A DNA stretch of 42,427 nucleotides from an uncultured Neisseriales bacterium (GTDB lineage: Bacteria; Pseudomonadota; Gammaproteobacteria; Burkholderiales; Aquaspirillaceae): NCBI GenBank assembly GCA_937871815.1, contig CALMOJ010000216.1:1-42427 (forward strand), written 5' to 3'. This document shows, piece after piece, positions 18,253-25,924 of this stretch. The notes under the pieces are model-generated. The model saw only the letters and a list, made by a program, of their open reading frames with translations, made no database searches and was not told the origin of the DNA. The translations under genes were made by a program, and so were the position numbers. The stretch's first letter is position 1, and each line of letters starts with the position of its first letter.

Positions 18253-19662
18253 CTAATGCCCCGCATGGGCATTCCCCGTTGCCGGTTTTGCAGCGGGTAG
18301 ACGCGGCAGGGGCGGCACCAGCGGTGCAGCTTGGTTACGCGAAGCCGCCGTTGGGGCAGCAGCGGGGGAGGCCGTCGCGGCTTCGCTCTTCTGCTCGGCC
18401 TCACCCGTCGTCTTACCGACTTCTGTCGGTGCCGGTGCGGGTGTTGCCGCCACCGCCGAGGCCGTCAGCAGCGGCACTTCCCCGCCCACCGCCGCCTCTA
18501 ATGCCAACCAGCGCAGCCAAAAATCCTGCAGTGCGTCCGTGGCTTCTGCTTGGGCTTCTAGCTCCTTGCGGCGGCTTTCTAGCAGCTCAAACGTGCCTAT
18601 CAGCATCCCGTTGTAGAGCTTAAATAACTCGCCGACATGTTGGGCATGGAGCGGCAACAGGTGGTCTTGGTAGCGGCTGGCACGGGCATGGGCAGCGACC
18701 AGATGGGCATGGCTGCCCTGCACCTCTGCCACCCCTTTGGCCGAGATGGCTTGGGCGGTCAGGTCACTTTCCCGCACCGCCACGCTGCGCCGAAAGGCGT
18801 TGTTTTGGGTCAGCAGCGGCAAGGTGAAGTGGGCGCGGCTTTCGGCCAGTACCCCGCCCAGCGGGGCTTCGCGGCGTTGGGCGGCGCGTGCGCTCAGCCA
18901 GTCCGCCCGCTGCTGCTGTGCCACTGCCAGCATCGCCGACAAAGCGGGCAGTTGGCGGGGCAAGGCGGGCAAGGTCGCCAAGCGCAAAGCGGACGTGTGC
19001 TGTGGGTCCAGCCCCAGTGCCGCAGCTAACGCACCTCGGCTGGCGAGGGCTTCGGCTTCGGCTTTGTCACGGTCACTGGCCAAGCGGTGCTGCTCCAGCA
19101 GAATCGGCAGGGCGTGCGCCGCGCCGGTGTTGCCGACTTTGCGCTGCCCGCTGGCAAGGTCACCGGCGGCTTCTCCGGCAAGGGCAATGTCTTGGAACAG
19201 GGCGCGTTTGTGCTCGGCAGCGGCAGCCGTCAGCCACGCCTGCTGTATGCCCTCTAACTGCTTGGCCAGCGCAGTACGGAAATCTTGCTGGTAGCGCGCC
19301 GCTGCACCTTGTCCGATACCCAGCACGTCGCGCTGCAAGGCCAAGGGCGCGGGCAATTTCAGCACGCCTGCCAGCAAGAGGTCATGCGGCGTGATGCCAA
19401 AATCCGCCCACACTTGTTGGGTTTGCGGGCTGTTGAGTAGCCCAATACGGCTGGCGGCATCCAGCGTCAGGGGCTGCGCCAGCAGCGGGGCAATGGCCGC
19501 AGCAACGCCTTGGTGGTAGGTGGCGTGCCCGCTACGGGCAACGGCTTCGGTCGGTGCAGCCGGTGGTGAGACCGGCTCAGCGGCCAGCGCATAAGGCAGC
19601 CCACCGGCCAGCAAAATGGCCAGCAGCCGCCGTGCTTGGGCGAGGAAAAAGGGGTGGGGCAT
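18253..19662 (-). CDS. TolC-family outer membrane channel protein
   Basis: A 469-residue exported protein with a signal peptide (cleavage near ALAAEP) and the alpha-helical, Ala/Gln/Leu-rich composition of outer membrane efflux proteins. Recognisable segments are LTLDAASRIGLLNSPQTQQVWADFGI near the N-terminus and LYNGMLIGTFELLESRRKEL in the second half. The C-terminal 70 residues are Ala/Pro-rich and end AHAGH. Divergent TolC homologues of this kind occur beside copper oxidases. No RND pump or membrane-fusion gene is adjacent, so its inner-membrane partner is unknown. A GGAG ribosome site precedes the ATG. Confidence 0.82.
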   Translation of the reverse strand: MPHPFFLAQARRLLAILLAGGLPYALAAEPVSPPAAPTEAVARSGHATYHQGVAAAIAPLLAQPLTLDAASRIGLLNSPQTQQVWADFGITPHDLLLAGVLKLPAPLALQRDVLGIGQGAAARYQQDFRTALAKQLEGIQQAWLTAAAAEHKRALFQDIALAGEAAGDLASGQRKVGNTGAAHALPILLEQHRLASDRDKAEAEALASRGALAAALGLDPQHTSALRLATLPALPRQLPALSAMLAVAQQQRADWLSARAAQRREAPLGGVLAESRAHFTLPLLTQNNAFRRSVAVRESDLTAQAISAKGVAEVQGSHAHLVAAHARASRYQDHLLPLHAQHVGELFKLYNGMLIGTFELLESRRKELEAQAEATDALQDFWLRWLALEAAVGGEVPLLTASAVAATPAPAPTEVGKTTGEAEQKSEAATASPAAAPTAASRNQAAPLVPPLPRLPAAKPATGNAHAGH

Positions 19663-19814
19663 AGGGTGCTCCAGTCAAAACAAGAGGGGGCAAGGCCATG
19701 CGGCGGGCAGACAGGGCAGGCGTGTTTTCCCGCTGCACAAGCAGGGAACGCACGCCGACCATCGCGGCCTGAGCGGCATTGGGCGCAGCTAGAAAAGGGG
19801 AGCGGCGGGGGGAT

Positions 19815-19961
19815 TAAGAGCCTGTTTACGATCTAGCGAACGAAGGGTCAGCCAAGGCGAAATTCGGAAAAAAAGCGCAGTTGACACGAGGTCAATGAGC
19901 ATTTTTTTCCGAATTTCAACGCAGGATTACCCGAGTATCGCAGAGCGTAAACAGGCTCTTA
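19815..19961 (-). repeat. Dispersed TIR element (copy F)
   Basis: Core 19818-19958 (141 bp) has strong terminal repeats, TAAGAGCCTGTTTACG on the left and CGTAAACAGGCTCTTA on the right. It is reverse oriented (CGCAGGATTACCCGAGTATCG on the right). The right terminal TTA is read on the minus strand as the TAA stop of the His/Cys-rich gene, so the copy sits between that gene and the TolC-type gene. Confidence 0.94.
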
Positions 19962-20408
19962 CGCCGTCGGGGGGCGGTGCTGAGGGGGCACAAAGGCCGA
20001 GGGCGGAGTGAACTCGGTAGGGCGATGCCAAGTGCGCGTCCATGCCAACGTGGGCAGGGTGGGCAAGCCGGAGAAGGTCAGGGCAGGGCAACAGGCTCCG
20101 CATGACGGACTATCGTCACAGCAGGGCGGGGTAGACAGCGGGGCGGGGTCTGCCGCAGTGGCCAACGGGACGTGGGATACAGCGGCGTGGGGCGTGGCGT
20201 GTGCCAAAACAGGGTGTGCCGTAGCGGCGGGGTGAGTCTGGTCATGGCCGGTGTGGGCTGTCACAGCGAGGCCAGGGGTGGCGGGGTGCGCGGCATGGTC
20301 ATGGACGTGGGCTGTCCCGCACAGACGCACGGCCACACCGGCAAACCCCTGAACGGGGAGTGCCAGCAATACCAGTAGGCTAAGCAGGAAGCGCAGTCGG
20401 GGGAGCAC
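19959..20408 (-). CDS. His/Cys-rich exported protein of the copper block
   Basis: A 149-residue protein with a clear signal peptide (FLLSLLVLLALPVQGFAG). The mature part is packed with His (CGTAHVHDHAAH, HTGHDQTHPAATAHP) and ends in a Cys cluster, PCCDDSPSCGACCPAL. No catalytic motif is visible; it looks like a metal-binding periplasmic protein, possibly related to DUF2946-type proteins, but I am not sure of that family. Its place upstream of the TolC-type, oxidase and cupredoxin genes on the same strand suggests a copper role. Its TAA stop is contributed by repeat copy F. Confidence 0.75.
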   Translation of the reverse strand: MLPRLRFLLSLLVLLALPVQGFAGVAVRLCGTAHVHDHAAHPATPGLAVTAHTGHDQTHPAATAHPVLAHATPHAAVSHVPLATAADPAPLSTPPCCDDSPSCGACCPALTFSGLPTLPTLAWTRTWHRPTEFTPPSAFVPPQHRPPTA

Positions 20409-20454
20409 GGGGGGCTTTCGGGGTTATCTTGCGGGGTGTGGTCAAAGGCAGGGC

Positions 20455-21210
20455 TTACTCACGCGGCGGGGTAGGCAAGGCACGCTGCACATAGTTCAAC
20501 ATCCCCCGCAAAATATCCACCTCTTCACGCTGAAGCTGGCTGCGGTTAAACAGGGCTTTCAGCCGCCGCATCAAACGGTCAGAAGGGCGACGGGCAAAGG
20601 CACCGACGTTGTCTAGGGTCTGCTCCAAATGCAGATAAAAACCGCTGACCTGCTCATGGGTTGCCAAATCGACCGTAGGGCGCAGATGGGCAAGGCCGGC
20701 TTCGGTCTGGCTGAAAATTTCGTAGCTCAATACCTGCACCGCTTGCGCCAAGTTCAGCGAAAAATAATCAGGGTTGCCCGGAATCGTCACCAGTAGATTG
20801 CACAGCGCGACCTCTTCAATCGACAGGCCAAAGGTTTCGTTGCCAAACACAAGGGCGACGGATTCGCCCTGCCCTGCGGCGGCCAGCAGCGCACCGGCGG
20901 CTTCGCGGGGGGTGTGCAGCGGCGTGGCAATTTCTCGTCGGCGGCTGGTCAGCGCGGCAGACAGCGTCACCCCTGCCAAGGCCTGTTCCAGCGTGTCGCA
21001 GACCACGGCGTTTTCAAGCACATCCGCCGCCCCCGAAGCCAGCGTGACCGCTTCGGGGCTGGGAAAGGTGCGCGGCGCGACCAGCACCAATTGGGTCAAA
21101 CCCATGGTTTTCATGGCTCTGGCCGCCGAGCCAATATTGCCCGGATGCGAAGGGCGGGACAGCACGACGCGGATATTTTGGAGGGGGGCGGGTAATTCTG
21201 GTTTCGTCAT
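20455..21210 (-). CDS. trmJ: tRNA (cytidine/uridine-2'-O-)-methyltransferase TrmJ
   Basis: A SPOUT-class methyltransferase that 2'-O-methylates position 32 of tRNAs. The 251-residue protein begins near NIRVVLSRPSHPGNIGSAARAMK and has the knot motifs LVFGNETFGLS and PGNPDYFSLNLAQAVQVLSYE, typical of the TrmH group 1/TrmJ type. The C-terminal extension of about 90 residues is also typical. MTKPELPA was chosen over an earlier Met. The divergent pairing with suhB is a known arrangement in beta- and gammaproteobacteria. Confidence 0.93.
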   Translation of the reverse strand: MTKPELPAPLQNIRVVLSRPSHPGNIGSAARAMKTMGLTQLVLVAPRTFPSPEAVTLASGAADVLENAVVCDTLEQALAGVTLSAALTSRRREIATPLHTPREAAGALLAAAGQGESVALVFGNETFGLSIEEVALCNLLVTIPGNPDYFSLNLAQAVQVLSYEIFSQTEAGLAHLRPTVDLATHEQVSGFYLHLEQTLDNVGAFARRPSDRLMRRLKALFNRSQLQREEVDILRGMLNYVQRALPTPPRE

Positions 21211-21245
21211 CGAAAAAATCACATTAAAATAAGGGAATTGCAAAG

Positions 21246-21271
21246 CCCGAAAGCCGTTTTCGGGTTTTTTT
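21246..21271 (+). terminator. Intrinsic terminator in the suhB upstream region
   Basis: CCCGAAA and TTTCGGG enclose a short loop and are followed by seven T on the plus strand. It lies between the divergent trmJ and suhB starts, so it faces suhB without an upstream plus-strand gene. It may block antisense transcription from trmJ or attenuate suhB. Confidence 0.85.
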
Positions 21272-21364
21272 GTTCGTTAAAATACCATGCCCATTCGCCC
21301 TAGAATGGAGTCAGCCCCTGCGGGGGCATGGCTTGATTCGCGGGGTGAGAGAGAAAGGCCTCCC

Positions 21365-22147
21365 GTGCATCCGATGCTATCTACTGCGGTCAAATCCGCC
21401 CGCCGTGCCGCGACTGTTATCCAACGTGCGTCCAACAACCTCGACATTCTGAAGCCAGAGCAAAAACGCCCGAATGACTTTGTCAGCGAAGTGGACCGCG
21501 CGGCTGAAAATACCATCATCGACACGCTGCGCTCGGCTTACCCCGACCACGCCATTCTAGCAGAGGAGTCCGGCGCGTCTGGTATGGGTCAATCCGACTA
21601 CGAATGGATTATCGACCCGCTGGATGGCACGACCAACTATCTGCATGGCTACCCTTACTATTGCGTGTCGATTGCCTTGGCGGTCAAAGGCGTGCTGACT
21701 TTGGGCGTGGTGTACGACCCTGCACATAATGACTTGTTTACCGCAGAGCGCGGCGGCGGGGCGTTTCTGAACGAACGCCGGATTCGGGTGGGCAAACGCA
21801 CACAGCTCACCGATTGTCTGGTTTCCACCGGCCACCCACACGTCAACACCGACCAGCTCGATACCGATATGGCCATGCTTAAAGCCATGATTCAAACCAC
21901 CGTGGGCGTGCGTCGCCAAGGCTCGGCGGCATTGGATTTGGCTTATGTGGCTTGCGGGCGCACGGATGGCTACTGGGAAATGAACCTCAATCCTTGGGAC
22001 ATCGCCGCAGGGGCGTTGCTGGTGCAAGAAGCCGGCGGGATTGTGACCGACCTCGACGGCAACGAAGGCTGGTTGGATTCGGGCAATGTGGTCGCCGCTA
22101 ACCCTAAGGTGATGCACCAGATGCTGCAAACCTTGGCTAAAGCGTAA
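21365..22147 (+). CDS. suhB: Inositol-1-monophosphatase SuhB
   Basis: Mg-dependent inositol monophosphatase; in E. coli SuhB also joins the Nus complex that supports rRNA antitermination. GTG at 21365 gives 260 residues starting MHPMLSTAVKSARRAATVI, the usual family start, preceded by GAAAGG. Metal-binding motifs are EEVDRAAE-like SEVDRAAENTIID, ILAEESG, the signature DPLDGTTNY, and WEMNLNPWDIAAGALLVQEAGG. The open frame to 21287 is probably untranslated leader. Confidence 0.93.
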   Translation: MHPMLSTAVKSARRAATVIQRASNNLDILKPEQKRPNDFVSEVDRAAENTIIDTLRSAYPDHAILAEESGASGMGQSDYEWIIDPLDGTTNYLHGYPYYCVSIALAVKGVLTLGVVYDPAHNDLFTAERGGGAFLNERRIRVGKRTQLTDCLVSTGHPHVNTDQLDTDMAMLKAMIQTTVGVRRQGSAALDLAYVACGRTDGYWEMNLNPWDIAAGALLVQEAGGIVTDLDGNEGWLDSGNVVAANPKVMHQMLQTLAKA

Positions 22148-22203
22148 GCGTTGGTTTAAATTCGAGTAGGTCACCCCGCCAGCTCCCGCTACGGGGCGAG
22201 GAT

Positions 22204-22238
22204 GTAAAAAAGCCGCGATTTTGTCGCGGCTTTTTTAC
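22204..22238. terminator. Bidirectional terminator between suhB and the convergent small gene
   Basis: Perfect 15-bp arms GTAAAAAAGCCGCGA / TCGCGGCTTTTTTAC around a TTTTG loop, with T-runs in both directions. It serves suhB on plus and the 97-residue gene on minus. Confidence 0.95.
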
Positions 22239-22262
22239 ATCCTTACACCGCACCCGTCGGGC

Positions 22263-22556
22263 TTACTGGGGCGGGTTTTCAGCAATCAAGGCTTTGATCA
22301 CTGCGTCAGGACGTTTATGCACGGCCAGCACACGGCGGAGGCGGTTAAACGCATCGGCAGCCTGTTGGGGGTGCTTAGAGAACGTGGTCAGGCCATCGAA
22401 AGGCCACCCTGCCGCGTTCAGTGCTTCTTTACGGAAATTATTGCCACGCACACCGCCTTCGCCCATTTGGGACAGTGTTTGCTCAATCAACACATGAGGA
22501 AAAGGTTCGCGCCGCAAAGTACTGAAATGGGTTGGGTCAACTTCCTCGAATTCCAT
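22263..22556 (-). CDS. Small conserved-looking protein of unknown function
   Basis: A 97-residue soluble protein starting MEFEEVDPTHFSTLRREPFPH with GGAG about 8 bp upstream, and ending just before the shared terminator. That gene architecture makes it credible. It looks mostly helical (LIEQTLSQM, DAFNRLRRVLAVHKRPDAVIKALI). No family is recognised and no motif points to a reaction. The opposite-strand open frame in the same place is longer but lacks a plausible ribosome site and crosses the terminator. The 207 bp upstream, to coq7, shows nothing I can name. Confidence 0.72.
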   Translation of the reverse strand: MEFEEVDPTHFSTLRREPFPHVLIEQTLSQMGEGGVRGNNFRKEALNAAGWPFDGLTTFSKHPQQAADAFNRLRRVLAVHKRPDAVIKALIAENPPQ

Positions 22557-22763
22557 CGTGCTTACTCCGGTTTAGTATTATGTAGTAACGCTACCGCCCA
22601 AGGCGGCAACCTGTTGGGGAAAGAGAGGGCAAGGAGCGCATCCCCCTGACCCTAGCCCACCATAGTATAGGATGTTGCTAGGGCATGGGCATAGATAGTG
22701 GGAAATGTGTGATGGTGGACGGAATGCGTCATATCACGGCTTACCCAGTGCTTTGTTCTCGCC

Positions 22764-23384
22764 TCACACCCAGTAGCTGGTCTTTTTCATAATCTGTGAA
22801 GTCACAAACATCAGCCCTTTGACTGGTGCGGGCAAGGCCGCCGCGCCAAGGGCATGGGCAGTTTCGGCATGGCGCAATTCGTCGTCGCGCATTTGGGTCA
22901 CGATGGCGCGGCTTTTTGCGTCATGTGTGGGCAGCGTTTCGAGGTGGTGGTTTAAGTGCGCCGTGACTTGATATTCGGTCTCTTCCAAAAAGCCCAAATT
23001 CCACTTATCGCCGAGTATGCCAGCAGTAATCCCCATGGCCAACGAACCCACGTACCACACTGGATTCAGTACACTTTTATGCCCGCCTAGCTCAGCAATA
23101 CGTTTTTCTGTCCACGAGAGATGTTCGGTCTCTTCCCACGCTGCATGTTTAAGGGCTTCGCGGGCAGCGGGGTCACGGGCGGTCAAGGCTTGGCCTTGGT
23201 AGAGGGCTTGGGCGCAGACTTCACCGCAGTGATTGACCCGCATCAAACCCAACGCCACCTGCCGCTCGGAGTCAGTCATGGTGGTTTCTTCTAGCCCTGT
23301 ATCAGGGTAAGCCCGCAGCGTAGGCGCGGGGGCAAAGAGAGTGCGGAGTCCCTTGTCAAATTCAATGATAAGCCGGTCAAGCAT
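22764..23384 (-). CDS. coq7: Demethoxyubiquinone hydroxylase Coq7
   Basis: A membrane-associated di-iron monooxygenase that hydroxylates 2-polyprenyl-3-methyl-6-methoxy-1,4-benzoquinol in ubiquinone synthesis. The 206-residue protein has the paired ligand motifs MRVNHCGEVCAQALYQGQ, EETEHLSW (ExxH) and DDELRHAETA (second ExxH). LNPVWYVGSLAMGITAGILGDKW forms the hydrophobic membrane-facing region. Length and motif order match betaproteobacterial Coq7. It is monocistronic; repeat copy G lies about 100 bp upstream. Confidence 0.94.
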   Translation of the reverse strand: MLDRLIIEFDKGLRTLFAPAPTLRAYPDTGLEETTMTDSERQVALGLMRVNHCGEVCAQALYQGQALTARDPAAREALKHAAWEETEHLSWTEKRIAELGGHKSVLNPVWYVGSLAMGITAGILGDKWNLGFLEETEYQVTAHLNHHLETLPTHDAKSRAIVTQMRDDELRHAETAHALGAAALPAPVKGLMFVTSQIMKKTSYWV

Positions 23385-23484
23385 GGAGCAACCCCGTCAT
23401 TTAGCGCGTCAAAAAGATGCGATGGATTATAGCGTGGTCGCCCCTGTCCAACACGATGTAGGTCAAGCCTTGCGCCGACTCCCC

Positions 23485-23631
23485 TAAGAACCTATTTACG
23501 ATCTAGCGAACAACCGGTCAGCCAAGGCGAAATGAACCGAAAAAACGGCGTTGGACTTAAATCAACACGTATGTTTCGGGGCATTTCAACGCAGGATCAC
23601 CCGAGTTTCGCAGATCGTAAACAGGTTCTAA
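23485..23631 (-). repeat. Dispersed TIR element (copy G)
   Basis: Core 23488-23628 (141 bp) is flanked by identical TAA trinucleotides. Ends are TAAGAACCTATTTACG and CGTAAACAGGTTCTAA. It is reverse oriented (CGCAGGATCACCCGAGTTTCG on the right). It abuts the truncated edge of an IS5-family remnant 4 bp away. Confidence 0.94.
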
Positions 23632-23985
23632 GGCGTGTCATGCCGCGATTGCTGCACGCGATGCTTCTGCGCTTATTCCTACGCGTAAAAATGGGCGGCC
23701 TTGGAAAGAAAATACCGCTGGAGCCAAGGCGCGTAATGAAATAGTGCGGGCAACGCGTTGTCTGGGGCAAATGGTCTGGCAGAGGTGGCGCAACGACCAC
23801 CGACGGGGTTTGGTGAGCGCGTGATGGCGCGCGAGCCTTTGACCGACAGGTGGCAGCGTTGCAAGTGCGTGCTGCACTGCTCAATTGCTTCACCCGGCCC
23901 GGCACGCCCGTGACGGTGCGCATGGCATAAATCCGTTTGGGATAAGGGGAAACTCAAGCTGAGATGGGTTTGTGCAACAAAGCCC
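23632..23985 (+). mobile_element. IS5-family (IS903-like) insertion sequence, 3' remnant
   Basis: Only the right end remains: a decayed C-terminal transposase segment followed by GGGTTTGTGCAACAAAGCCC (23966-23985). Its complement, GGCTTTGTTGCACAAACCC, is the kind of terminal repeat seen in IS903-group members. The left part is missing and its edge coincides with repeat copy G. Bases 23986-24095 carry nothing recognised. Confidence 0.8.
23636..23930 (+). pseudogene. IS5-family transposase, C-terminal fragment, frameshifted
   Basis: One frame reads CHAAIAARDASALIPTRKN, then GRPWKENTAGAKARNEIVRA, then CLGQMVWQRWRNDHRRG before a stop near 23826. This matches the familiar IPTRKN..PWK..SAGA.ARNEALRA and W..W.GYHRR pattern of IS5-family DDE transposases. 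A second frame then continues RAFDRQVAALQVRAALLNCF to TRPGTPVTVRMA and a stop at 23930, the usual C-terminus. At least one frameshift and loss of the N-terminal two thirds make it inactive. Confidence 0.82.
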
Positions 23986-24095
23986 CGTGAAGGCCAATAT
24001 GTACCCGCAGGGACGCAGAGTATCTGTGGGTGTGTGCGCTGGAGCCAAAGGGCAATCCAGCATGGCTCCATGATTTGGCCCCGTTCCGCACCCAT

Positions 24096-24135
24096 AAAAA
24101 GAAAAACCCCTTGAAAATCAAGGGGTTTTTCTTTT
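24096..24135 (-). terminator. Terminator after tRNA-Ser
   Basis: AAAAACCCCTTG (24102-24113) and CAAGGGGTTTTT (24119-24130) pair perfectly around AAAAT, with extra A/T pairing outside. On the minus strand it lies just beyond the tRNA 3' end. Confidence 0.93.
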
Positions 24136-24140
24136 GTTCT

Positions 24141-24230
24141 TGGCGGAAGTGGTGAGATTCGAACTCACGGGGGACTCACATCCCCGACGGTTTTCAAGAC
24201 CGCTGCCTTAAACCACTCAGCCACACTTCC
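24141..24230 (-). tRNA. tRNA-Ser (anticodon UGA)
   Basis: A 90-nt class II tRNA on the minus strand. The acceptor GGAAGTG pairs with CACTTCC, the discriminator is G, and CCA is encoded. The anticodon loop CTTGAAA holds UGA between 5-bp stems. A long variable arm follows (GGGGATGTGAGTCCCC region) and the T-arm contains GTTCGAATC. All serine-type features are present. Reads UCA/UCG-type codons. Confidence 0.97.
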
Positions 24231-24241
24231 GAAGCGGGCGC

Positions 24242-24271
24242 ATTGTAACGGAAAACGCTGACCATGGGCAA
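24242..24271 (-). promoter_or_regulatory. Predicted promoter of tRNA-Ser
   Basis: On the minus strand, TTGCCC (24271-24266) and TACAAT (24247-24242) are separated by 18 bp, a good sigma-70 match whose start point would fall about 5 bp before the mature tRNA. The -35 box lies near the edge of the adjacent IS605-type element. Confidence 0.6.
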
Positions 24272-24362
24272 GAGAGTTAGCCTGATTTATCACCCAAGTG
24301 CGAGAAGCCTCGGGGTTCGGTCCGAGGTCGAGAGCACGGACACCGTAGGTGTCCTTAAAGGC

Positions 24363-24806
24363 TCAATGAGGTGTTTGCTGATCTTCGATGTACTGTCTCA
24401 GAATATCAATCGGCGCACCGCCGCAGGACGAGGCGAAATAGGACGGCGACCAGAGCACACCGCGCCGTTTCAACCAAGGATGAAAATCCCCGAACTGCTG
24501 CCGAAGCAACCGGCTGGATACCCCTTTTAGCGATGCTACGAGCTTCGATAAGGCTACTTTTGGCGGGTAGTTAACCAACAGATGCACATGGTCATGTTCG
24601 CCGTTAAATTCCACCAGTTCCGATTCAAAGTCTTTGCACACACTGGCGAGCATCGGCTGCATCGCATCGAGGTGTTCTTTTTGAAATACGTTCCGGCGAC
24701 ACTTCGTTACAAACACCAAATGAACGTGAAGCGCAAAAACACAATGTCTCCCGTGCCGTAAATCGCTATCTAAATTGCGTGGTCGCCCCATTGTTCCCTC
24801 TTTCAT
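24363..24806 (-). CDS. tnpA: IS200/IS605-family transposase TnpA (Y1 HUH)
   Basis: A 147-residue HUH single-strand transposase. Family blocks are HCVFALHVHLVFVTKCRR near the N-terminus, the metal-binding HUH motif GEHDHVHLLVNYPP, KLVASLKGVSSRLLRQQF, LWSPSYFASSCGGAPIDIL and the catalytic tyrosine in LRQYIEDQQ. It appears complete and could be functional. MKEGTMGRPR was chosen as the start because the longer frame upstream overlaps tnpB on the other strand. The second Met at 24791 is possible. Confidence 0.94.
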   Translation of the reverse strand: MKEGTMGRPRNLDSDLRHGRHCVFALHVHLVFVTKCRRNVFQKEHLDAMQPMLASVCKDFESELVEFNGEHDHVHLLVNYPPKVALSKLVASLKGVSSRLLRQQFGDFHPWLKRRGVLWSPSYFASSCGGAPIDILRQYIEDQQTPH

Positions 24807-24830
24807 AATTTCAAAGACCAAATCATAATT

Positions 24831-25905
24831 TTGCCTATAGCATCCGTCAAGACACTTCGACTCCGCATCAAAGACAAGCACGCAAAAGCGATGCTTGCGA
24901 TGGCGCGTGACGTGAACACGGTTTGGAACTACTGCAACGAAACCCAGTATCGGAGCCTGCGCCGCTACACGAATAAGCCGAAAGTCTGGCTGTCTGGGTT
25001 TGACCTGCAAAAACTAACCAACGGTTTTAGCAAGTGCGACGGTGTGAGCATCGGCTCGGCAACCCAACAGGCGGTCTGCGAAGAATTTGCGACCCGACTC
25101 AGGCAGTTCAAAAAGCAACGACTCAACTGGCGTGTGAGCAATCGCAAATCAGCAAAATATTCGCTGGGCTGGATTCCGTTCAAGGCGCGTGCATTGACGT
25201 ACAAAAACGGCCAAGTGCGCTTCAACGGCCATATCCTCGGCTTATGGGATTCCTATGGCCTCTCGCAGTTTGAGTTTCGCGCCGGGTCATTTAGCGAGGA
25301 TTCGCGTGGACGTTGGTATCTCAACGTGGCCGTCAAGGTCGAATCGGAAACACCGCGCGTACCGGAAAGCACGTCGGCCATCGGCATTGACTTGGGCCTT
25401 AAAACACTTGCCACGGACAGCAATGGCCGCAAGTTTGAGCCAACGCGATGGCATCGCACAGCGGGCCAACAAGAAACGCCGCGTCAAGGCGATCCACGCC
25501 AAAATCGCGAATCAGCGAAAGGACGCGATCCATAAGAAAACGTCCAGTCTGGTTCAGGAACATGCAGTAATCTTCGTCGGTAACGTGAACGCGAAAGCGA
25601 TGGCTAAAACACGCATGGCAAAGTCCGTGCATGATGCCGCGTGGACGACGTTCCGAACACAACTCAAGTACAAGGCCATTGGGCGGTGCGTGGTGTTCGA
25701 GGAGGTAAACGAAGCGTTTTCAACCCAAACGTGCTCCTGCTGTGGATTAATTTCCGCCAGCAGTCCGAAAGGTAGAGCCGGTTTGCGAATAAGAGAATGG
25801 GCGTGCGGTTCGTGCGGGGCAGTACACGACCGCGACACGAACGCAGCACGAAACATTCTCGCGGCGGGACTTCGCCGTCTAGCTGTAGGAATCTCCGAGG
25901 TTTAG
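24831..25905 (+). pseudogene. tnpB: TnpB RNA-guided nuclease, frameshifted
   Basis: TnpB proteins are RNA-guided RuvC-type nucleases related to Cas12. The first frame, starting at TTG, runs MPIASVKTLRLRIKDKH through the RuvC-I GIDLGLKTLATDSNGRKFE. After about 25450 the homology moves to another frame: QRANKKRRVKAIHAKIANQR, then VGNVNAKAM, RuvC-II FEEVNEAF, the zinc ribbon CSCCG...CGSCG, RuvC-III DRDTNAARN and the tail LAVGISEV. Comparison with family spacing suggests a small deletion, roughly 8-10 codons not in a multiple of three, between FEP and AQRAN. All RuvC residues survive in DNA but not in one protein. Confidence 0.9.
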
Positions 25906-25924
25906 CTCGGTGAGGAAGTCAAGA

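Larger units (their letters stand above)
24295..25920. mobile_element. IS605-type element with intact tnpA and broken tnpB
   Basis: Divergent tnpA (minus) and tnpB (plus) start 24 bp apart, the IS605 layout. Beyond the tnpA stop lie candidate left-end hairpins: GGACACC / GGTGTCC (24337-24354) and GCCTCGGGG / CCGAGG (24305-24326). Beyond tnpB is a right-end hairpin CCGAG / CTCGG (25895-25910) followed by GAGGAAGTC. Such elements move as single strands with subterminal hairpins and no terminal inverted repeats or target duplications. Exact borders cannot be set without an empty-site comparison, and the GCCTCGGGG hairpin may belong to a separate scar. Confidence 0.85.

Noticed and set aside
24831-25905. 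Programmed frameshift in tnpB
   Set aside because: No slippery heptamer is seen at the junction and family spacing implies missing codons, so a deletion explains it better.
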